From positions 46,604 to 110,603 of the forward strand of contig NZ_CAMKRR010000005.1 in NCBI RefSeq assembly GCF_946415235.1: DNA of 64,000 bases, read 5' to 3'. This document shows positions 58,252 to 64,000 of this stretch, piece after piece. A model generated the notes under the pieces. It had not been told where the DNA came from, searched no databases, and was given only the letters and a program-made list of their open reading frames with translations. Both the position numbers and the translations under genes were made by a program. This DNA is from an uncultured Ruminococcus sp. (GTDB lineage: Bacteria; Bacillota; Clostridia; Oscillospirales; Ruminococcaceae). Within the stretch, counting starts at the first letter, position 1. Each line of letters starts with the position of its first letter.

Positions 58252-60538
58252 CATGAATGTATCAAATCTCAAACGTCAGGAAGTGGAGGTCCCCATACCC
58301 GAATCGGCACTCCCCAAGGACCCGACCGATTTTCTCAATGATATCCCCGATTTCAAGGACGATTACACCATTGAGAAGATAATACAGAAGATACTCACCG
58401 ACGATAAGCAGTACGACCTGAGCAAGATCATTTCCGCTTATGAGTTCGCAGCAAAGGCTCACGAGGGACAGACACGCTCCTCGGGACAGCCCTATATAAC
58501 TCACCCCCTTGCGGTATCCTACACTCTTCTTGAGCTTGGAATGGACACGGATACTATCTGTGCAGCCCTGCTACACGATGTCGTCGAGGATACGGACGCA
58601 ACTCTCGACGATATAAAAAAGCGCTTCGGACAGGACGTTGCACTCCTTGTTGACGGAGTAACAAAGCTGAGCAAGATACCCACTTCAAGCAAGGAAGAGC
58701 AGCAGGCCGAGAATATCCGAAAGATACTCCTTGCCATGTCTCAGGATATCCGCGTAATGATAATCAAGCTCAGCGACCGTCTCCACAATATGCGTACCCT
58801 GAAGTACCGTCCTCTTGAAAAACAGAGGAATACCGCTCTCGAGACCATGAATATCTACGCTCCCATAGCGCATCGTCTCGGTATCAGAGCAATGAAGGAG
58901 GAGCTGCAGGACCTTGCATTCCATTTCCTCGACCCATACGCCTATTCGGAGATAGAGAATATCCTCGAAAACAAGAAAGAGGAGCGCGAAGCCTTCATCG
59001 AGATAATCAAGAGCCGTATCGCTCAGCGCTTCAAGTCGGAGGATTTCGCTCAGCCGCCCCAGATAGACGGAAGAGTAAAGAGCATCTACAGCATATACAG
59101 GAAAATATTCATCGGTCACAAGGATATCGACGAAATATACGATAAATATGCAGTCCGTATCATAGTTACGACCATTGCGGAATGCTACAATGTTCTCGGA
59201 CTTATCCACGATATGTTCAAGCCTCTACCCAACCGCTTCAAGGACTATATCTCCACACCTAAAAACAATATGTACCAGTCGCTGCACACGACCGTCCTCG
59301 GAAAAGAGGGTATCCCCTTTGAGGTGCAGATACGTACATGGGATATGCACGAGACCGCGGAATACGGTATCGCCGCCCACTGGAAGTACAAGGAGGGCAT
59401 ACAGGGCAAGGACAAAATGGAGCACCGTCTTGCATGGGTGCGTCAGGTCATCGAAGCACAGCAGACCTCGGACGACGTTGAAGAGATAGTCCGCATAATC
59501 AAGACGGACCTTGACCCCGAGGATATCGTCGTTATGACTCCAAAGGGAATGTCCGTGAGCCTTCCCATAAACTCCACGGTCATCGACTTCGCATACCGTA
59601 TCCACACACAGATAGGTCACAAGACCGTAGGCGCAAAGGTAGACGGAAGGATAGTTCCTCTCGACTATAAGCTCCAGACAGGTCAGATATGCGAGATAAT
59701 CACCAGTAAGGATCCCGAAAAGGGGCCGAACCGTGCATGGCTCAATATCGTACAGACCAACGAAGCCCGTTCAAAGATACGCTCATGGTTCAAAAAGGAG
59801 CGCCGCGATGAAAATATCATAGAGGGAAAAACTCAGCTTGAACGTGAATTCAAGCGCCACAGGATAAACCTCAAGGAAGACCAGTACACCGAGTTCCTGC
59901 AGGACGACTTCAAACGCCACAACTGCGAGAACCTCGATGATTTCTACGCTTCCATAGGCTACGGCGGCATACTCCTTTCAAAGATGATGCCACGTCTTAA
60001 GGACAAGTACGAAAAGCAGTACGAAAACGGCGAAGAACCGCCGACAGTTCCGCTCATAAAGCCAAAGCCCAACGGCAGGAGCAGTATCATACTCGACCAG
60101 ATAGACGATATGCTCATAAAGTTCGCACAGTGCTGCAATCCCCTCCCCGGTGATGATATTATCGGCTTTATAACCCGAGGCTACGGCATTTCCGTACACA
60201 CCACGAGCTGTACCAACTACAAGGCTGCCCTTGCAAGGAACAATCCCGAGGAGCTCGAACGCTGGGTGGAGATACAGTGGACAGACAACAGCGATACACA
60301 GCTCCAGACAAGCTTTGAGGTAACGGCTACTGACCGCGTGGGACTTGTATACGATATTTCCGCCGTGCTCCTTGAATCACGTGTGCCTATCGTTCATTCC
60401 GCTTCGAGAGTCCTCAAGAACGGCAACGCCCTTTTCGAGGGAACTATCGTTATTTCAAGCACGGAGCAGCTCAAGAACCTCTTTGAGAAGCTCAGAAAGA
60501 TAAAGGGCGTTATCTCTGTTGAAAGAGCCGCCATTTAA
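58241..60538 (+). CDS. rel: Bifunctional (p)ppGpp synthetase/hydrolase
   Basis: Makes and degrades the stringent-response alarmone. AAGGAG lies 7 bases before the ATG inside recJ. Domain order: HD hydrolase (about 60-190; RSSGQPYITHPLAV, LLHDVVEDTDATL, KLSDRLHNMRT), synthetase (about 240-350; GRVKSIYSIYRKI, YDKYAVRIIV, KNNMYQSLHTTVLG), TGS (VVMTPKGMSVSLPINSTVIDFAYRIH), zinc-finger/CC region (KFAQCCNPLPGDDIIGFITRG) and C-terminal ACT (TDRVGLVYDISAVL). Both catalytic halves look intact. The length of 765 is typical. Confidence 0.96.
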   Translation: MTDDMNVSNLKRQEVEVPIPESALPKDPTDFLNDIPDFKDDYTIEKIIQKILTDDKQYDLSKIISAYEFAAKAHEGQTRSSGQPYITHPLAVSYTLLELGMDTDTICAALLHDVVEDTDATLDDIKKRFGQDVALLVDGVTKLSKIPTSSKEEQQAENIRKILLAMSQDIRVMIIKLSDRLHNMRTLKYRPLEKQRNTALETMNIYAPIAHRLGIRAMKEELQDLAFHFLDPYAYSEIENILENKKEEREAFIEIIKSRIAQRFKSEDFAQPPQIDGRVKSIYSIYRKIFIGHKDIDEIYDKYAVRIIVTTIAECYNVLGLIHDMFKPLPNRFKDYISTPKNNMYQSLHTTVLGKEGIPFEVQIRTWDMHETAEYGIAAHWKYKEGIQGKDKMEHRLAWVRQVIEAQQTSDDVEEIVRIIKTDLDPEDIVVMTPKGMSVSLPINSTVIDFAYRIHTQIGHKTVGAKVDGRIVPLDYKLQTGQICEIITSKDPEKGPNRAWLNIVQTNEARSKIRSWFKKERRDENIIEGKTQLEREFKRHRINLKEDQYTEFLQDDFKRHNCENLDDFYASIGYGGILLSKMMPRLKDKYEKQYENGEEPPTVPLIKPKPNGRSSIILDQIDDMLIKFAQCCNPLPGDDIIGFITRGYGISVHTTSCTNYKAALARNNPEELERWVEIQWTDNSDTQLQTSFEVTATDRVGLVYDISAVLLESRVPIVHSASRVLKNGNALFEGTIVISSTEQLKNLFEKLRKIKGVISVERAAI

Positions 60539-60549
60539 GGAGAATACAC

Positions 60550-61191
60550 ATGAAGATACACCATTTGCAGCTGGGTCCCCTGCGCTCCAACTGCTATATA
60601 GTCGAGACTGCCCCGGGACGCTGTGTTGCAGTAGATATCGGCGGAGACAGCAGGCTCCTGCTGGAATTTCTGAAAATGAAGAAGCTGAGGCTGGGAAAGA
60701 TACTCCTCACCCACGGTCATTTCGACCACATAGGCGGTGCAGAGGAGGTACATCAGGCAACAGGTGCGGAGGTGTACATCCATGAGCTTGACGCTCATAT
60801 GCTCACCAGCGAATCCGCTTCCCTTGCTTCAAATATGTCCTTTATAAACTTCGTCCCCCTCACGGATTGGACCTGCATTTACGGCGACTGCTATATAAAC
60901 GACGGCGACTGCTCGTTCAGAGTTATCCACACTCCGGGACATTCCCGCGGAAGCGTCTGCTATGTCTGCGAGGACGTTATATTCTCGGGCGATACACTGT
61001 TCTGCTGCTCTGTGGGAAGAACGGATTTCCCCGACAGCAGTGCAGCGGCTATGTCCTACTCACTGAATATACTATATCACCTTGAGGGCGATTATAAGGT
61101 ACTTCCCGGTCATAACGAGAGCACCACTCTTGACTACGAGCGTGAAGCAAATCCATATATGAAACAGTTCAGAGGCAAAAATGACGACTGA
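60550..61191 (+). CDS. MBL-fold metallo-hydrolase, glyoxalase II-like
   Basis: A metallo-beta-lactamase fold enzyme of 213 residues. Zinc ligands: THGHFDHIGG (residues about 56-65), VIHTPGHSRGSVCY and FSGDTLFCCSVGRTDFPDS with the bridging Asp, then LPGHNESTTLDYE. The short form without the C-terminal helical domain is common in Firmicutes, annotated as YcbL- or glyoxalase II-like; the true substrate is unknown. AAGGAG is upstream of the ATG. Its last 11 bases overlap hemZ. It follows rel by 11 bases. Confidence 0.9.
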   Translation: MKIHHLQLGPLRSNCYIVETAPGRCVAVDIGGDSRLLLEFLKMKKLRLGKILLTHGHFDHIGGAEEVHQATGAEVYIHELDAHMLTSESASLASNMSFINFVPLTDWTCIYGDCYINDGDCSFRVIHTPGHSRGSVCYVCEDVIFSGDTLFCCSVGRTDFPDSSAAAMSYSLNILYHLEGDYKVLPGHNESTTLDYEREANPYMKQFRGKNDD

Positions 61192-62665
61192 TAATACGAA
61201 AATGCCCGTGATCCTCATGGGCAACTCCTTCAAATACGAGATAGAAGCCACAATGAAGCTCTTTTTCAGTACGGCTCATTACTCCTTCGGCAGCTCCCGT
61301 GAGGATATAACAGGCGATGAATACGTTATAGCCGAGGTATCGGAGGACGGAAAAGCTGTCACCGCCGAGGTAAAGCTCAGAGGTGAAGAGCCCGTTATAA
61401 GAAGTGTCCGTACCGATGATGCGTCACTGAACGAGCAGGAGCTTTGCAGGCTAATCTTCCATATCCTCTCCGAAAAGACAGGCATCAGACCGCCGTGGGG
61501 ACTTATGACAGGCATACGACCCGTGAAAAAAGTCCTTGAACTTATGGACATGGGGCTTTCAAAGGAAGAGATATTCAAAAGGCTGTCGGATAAATACGAG
61601 GTGACGGAGAAAAAGCTTCAGCTTGCCTATGATACGGCAGTAAACCAGCTCCCTATCGTCGAAAAAATAGACAGCACAGCGGTAAGCCTGTATGTTTCCA
61701 TACCATTCTGTCCCACAAGATGCAGCTACTGCTCTTTCGTTTCTCATTCCATGGACTCCGCAGTAAAGCTAATGCCCGAGTACGTTTCGGCTCTTTGCAG
61801 AGAGCTTGAGATACTCGGAAATATCGTAAAGGAGACCGATACAAAGGTAGATACCATATACTTCGGCGGAGGTACTCCCACTTCCCTGACCACTCGGGAC
61901 CTGAAAACCATCATGGAAGCCGTTGCGAGAAACTTCGATATCGACAAGGTGCGCGAATACAGCGTGGAAGCAGGACGCCCCGATACCATAACCGAGGAAA
62001 AGCTCCATGTTATCAGGGAGCTCGGCGCAGGGCGCATCTCAGTGAACCCTCAGACGCTCAATGATGAAGTGCTGAAGGTCATCGGCAGAAAGCACTCGGG
62101 CGAGGACGCAATAAAAGCCTTTGAGCTTGCTCGAAAGGTCGGCTTCGGTAATATAAATACCGATCTTATTGCGGGACTTCCCACGGAAACTGCCGAGAGC
62201 TTCCGCAATACCCTTGACAAGATGATAGAGCTCGATCCCGAGAGCATAACCGTGCATACACTTACCATAAAACGCTCGGCTGCGCTCTTTGCGGACGGAA
62301 ATATGAACTGCTCTAATCCTGCGGCGGAAATGGTGGATCACAGCATCCCCGCACTTATGTCTCACGGCTATCTTCCGTACTATATGTACCGTCAGAAAAA
62401 CACCGTGGACAACCTCGAAAACGTGGGCTACGCCAAAAAAGGCTTTGAAAGCTATTACAACATCTTCATCATGGACGAGACACAGACTATCCTCGGCGCT
62501 GGCTGCGCGGCTTCCACAAAGCTCTTATACGAAAATAACAGGATAGAACGAATACATAATTACAAATTCCCCTATGAGTACATACGAAGCTTCGATAAGC
62601 TCATGGAAAAGAAACAGGAGGTCAGGGAATGCCTGAAAAAAATCAAATATTTAAAGCTGAGATAA
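61181..62665 (+). CDS. hemZ: Oxygen-independent coproporphyrinogen oxidase HemZ
   Basis: A radical SAM enzyme of the HemN/HemZ group. The cluster motif CPTRCSYCSF (about 176) and TIYFGGGTPTSL are clear; GLMTGIRPVKKVLELMDMG in the N-terminal part is typical of HemZ and absent from HemN. The C-terminal domain has YRQKNTVDNLENVGYAKKGFE. In Bacillus, HemZ is linked to anaerobic haem synthesis, but many Clostridia keep it without the other haem genes, so the real substrate here is uncertain. Length 494. It overlaps the MBL gene by 11 bases and rlmD by 37. Confidence 0.9.
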   Translation: MTTDNTKMPVILMGNSFKYEIEATMKLFFSTAHYSFGSSREDITGDEYVIAEVSEDGKAVTAEVKLRGEEPVIRSVRTDDASLNEQELCRLIFHILSEKTGIRPPWGLMTGIRPVKKVLELMDMGLSKEEIFKRLSDKYEVTEKKLQLAYDTAVNQLPIVEKIDSTAVSLYVSIPFCPTRCSYCSFVSHSMDSAVKLMPEYVSALCRELEILGNIVKETDTKVDTIYFGGGTPTSLTTRDLKTIMEAVARNFDIDKVREYSVEAGRPDTITEEKLHVIRELGAGRISVNPQTLNDEVLKVIGRKHSGEDAIKAFELARKVGFGNINTDLIAGLPTETAESFRNTLDKMIELDPESITVHTLTIKRSAALFADGNMNCSNPAAEMVDHSIPALMSHGYLPYYMYRQKNTVDNLENVGYAKKGFESYYNIFIMDETQTILGAGCAASTKLLYENNRIERIHNYKFPYEYIRSFDKLMEKKQEVRECLKKIKYLKLR

Positions 62666-63984
62666 CAGACCTGACCGCCGAGGGAAACGGCGTATGCCGA
62701 TTTGACGGCATGGCTGTCTTCGTTCCCGGAACAGCTGTGGGAGATATTGCCGAGATAAGGACAGTAAAGGTGCTGAAAAGCTACGCTTTCGGCATTGTTG
62801 AAAGGCTTGTCTCTCCTTCTCCCGACCGTGTTGAAAACTCATGTCCCGTATATAAACAGTGCGGAGGCTGCCTTTTCAGACATATTTCCTATGATGCCGA
62901 ATGCCGCACCAAAAACGGTATAGTACGCGGTGCCTTTACGCGCATAGGCGGTCTTTCTCCCGAGTTTGAAAGCTTCCTCGCCGCAGAAGAGACCGAACGA
63001 TACCGCAATAAAGCTCAGTACCCCCTTGCCGTTGCTGACGGAAAGGCTGTATGCGGTTTTTACGCTCCGAGAAGTCACAGGGTCATACCTGTTTCGGACT
63101 GCGTATTGCAGCCCCATATATTCAGCGGAATACTTGAAGCTGTCCTTGATTATATAAGCGAAAAGAAGCTTTCCGTGTACGATGAAGAGTCAAATACAGG
63201 CATTATCAGACACATCTACCTCCGAAGAGGAGCTCATTCAGGCGAGATAATGGTCTGTATCGTTGTGCGAAAGGACATATCACGTCAGCTTTCCGCACTT
63301 TGCAGGGTACTTACGGAAAGGTTCGCGGATATAAAGAGCATTGTTATGAACATCAATCCGCAGAAGACCAATGTTATCCTCGGTGAAAAGTGTGTTACCC
63401 TGTGGGGAAGCGATACTATCTCCGATACCATGTGCGGAAACCGGATAAATATATCTCCCCTTTCATTCTATCAGGTCAATACATTGCAGGCGGAAAGGCT
63501 TTACGCCAAGGCGCTGGAATTCGCCGCTCCGCAGAAAAGCGATACTATAGCCGATCTTTACTGCGGCGCAGGTACTATCGGACTTTCAATGGCAAAGTAT
63601 GCCGCAAAAATAGTCGGCGTGGAGATAGTTCCTCAGGCTGTGGAGAACGCCAAGGAAAACGCCGCTCTGAACAGTATTTCCAATGCAGAGTTTTACTGCG
63701 GCGACGCAGGCGAGGTATTCGGAAAGCTCCGAAAACAGGGCTGCAAGCCTGATATTATCGTTATAGACCCGCCGCGGAAAGGCTGCTCGGCAGAAACTAT
63801 CGACGTTATCGCGGAGGCTGCTCCGAGGAAAATAGTCATGATCTCCTGCAATCCCGCAACTGCCGCCCGTGATGCAAAGCTGCTCGCGGAAAAGGGCTAC
63901 AGCACGGATAAGGTATGCGGAGTAGATATGTTCCCGAGGACCGGTCACGTTGAGTGCGTAGTTTTGATGTCACGTAAAAAATAA
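62629..63984 (+). CDS. rlmD: 23S rRNA (uracil-C5)-methyltransferase, RlmD/RlmCD type
   Basis: Methylates C5 of uracil in 23S rRNA. An N-terminal TRAM domain (IFKAEITDLTAEGNGVCRFDG), four Cys for an Fe-S cluster (CPVYKQCGGC and CVLQP), the SAM motif IADLYCGAGTIGLSMAKYA, VIDPPRKGC and the catalytic Cys in MISCNPATAARD. The length of 451 is standard. GGAGG lies about 8 bases before the ATG, which is inside the hemZ end (37-base overlap). Which U (747, 1939 or both) is modified cannot be read from sequence. The window ends 16 bases after its stop. Confidence 0.93.
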   Translation: MPEKNQIFKAEITDLTAEGNGVCRFDGMAVFVPGTAVGDIAEIRTVKVLKSYAFGIVERLVSPSPDRVENSCPVYKQCGGCLFRHISYDAECRTKNGIVRGAFTRIGGLSPEFESFLAAEETERYRNKAQYPLAVADGKAVCGFYAPRSHRVIPVSDCVLQPHIFSGILEAVLDYISEKKLSVYDEESNTGIIRHIYLRRGAHSGEIMVCIVVRKDISRQLSALCRVLTERFADIKSIVMNINPQKTNVILGEKCVTLWGSDTISDTMCGNRINISPLSFYQVNTLQAERLYAKALEFAAPQKSDTIADLYCGAGTIGLSMAKYAAKIVGVEIVPQAVENAKENAALNSISNAEFYCGDAGEVFGKLRKQGCKPDIIVIDPPRKGCSAETIDVIAEAAPRKIVMISCNPATAARDAKLLAEKGYSTDKVCGVDMFPRTGHVECVVLMSRKK

Positions 63985-64000
63985 ATAGCATAAGAAAAGT

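Overview
The window looks like the chromosome of a plant-fibre-associated, spore-lineage Firmicute, most likely a Ruminococcus or close Oscillospiraceae relative. The evidence is a type I dockerin with two calcium-loop repeats (GDINGDGSADSADLSLLQGY and DLNGDGKTDVYDV), the spoIIGA-sigE sporulation pair, a sortase-assembled pilus locus, Gram-positive promoters and AGGAGGTGA-type ribosome binding sites, and moderate GC with AT-rich intergenic gaps. Species cannot be fixed from the sequence alone. Promoters, terminators and hairpins were read by eye.

Layout. 1-4070: a partial gene, then a secreted dockerin/SH3/transglutaminase-like protein, a lipoprotein and a membrane acyltransferase ending at a terminator. 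4090-8590: a GNAT enzyme, a small membrane protein, recD2 and mreB. 8607-17505: a Mrp ATPase divergent from an FMN-riboswitch-controlled riboflavin operon (ribD-ribE-lipoprotein-ribBA-two membrane proteins-ribH-HAD phosphatase-metallopeptidase). 17543-21110: a fused ABC transporter with a structured leader, flanked by inverted copies of a hairpin repeat. 21161-26409: a divergent PRPP synthetase, pyrophosphatase, a LacI-type-sensor/GGDEF protein, tRNA-Ala and an AraC regulator. 26410-32650: a TIR protein, an amidohydrolase preceded by a probable structured RNA with a terminator, a GH25 lysozyme lipoprotein, a radical SAM enzyme and dCMP deaminase. 32645-34484: a decayed prophage piece beside tRNA-Gln. 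34605-42413: a MATE pump with a Gly-Pro repeat tail, Maf, DUF1015, DUF3781, GNAT, TcdA, a methyltransferase and a DEAD-box helicase. 42426-54382: a pilus island. 54494-63984: spoIIGA-sigE, recJ-rel, an MBL hydrolase, hemZ and rlmD.

How the genes work together. The riboflavin operon encodes the named enzymes for FMN precursor synthesis under FMN feedback, and its HAD gene, which overlaps ribH, is a good candidate for the usually unassigned phosphatase step. The pilus island has two divergently transcribed units from one AT-rich control region: signal peptidase, class C sortase and ancillary pilin leftward; coiled-coil protein, signal peptidase, very large tip adhesin, backbone pilin and class C sortase rightward. 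A further sortase lies just upstream.

The most interesting items are the tip adhesin, where a Cna-B-type region seems to be interrupted by two carbohydrate-binding-like modules, suggesting a fibre-binding pilus; a roughly 190-nt orphan structured RNA with a terminator before an amidohydrolase gene; and an 11-codon ORF with a strong ribosome binding site plus a long inverted repeat directly upstream of a radical SAM gene.
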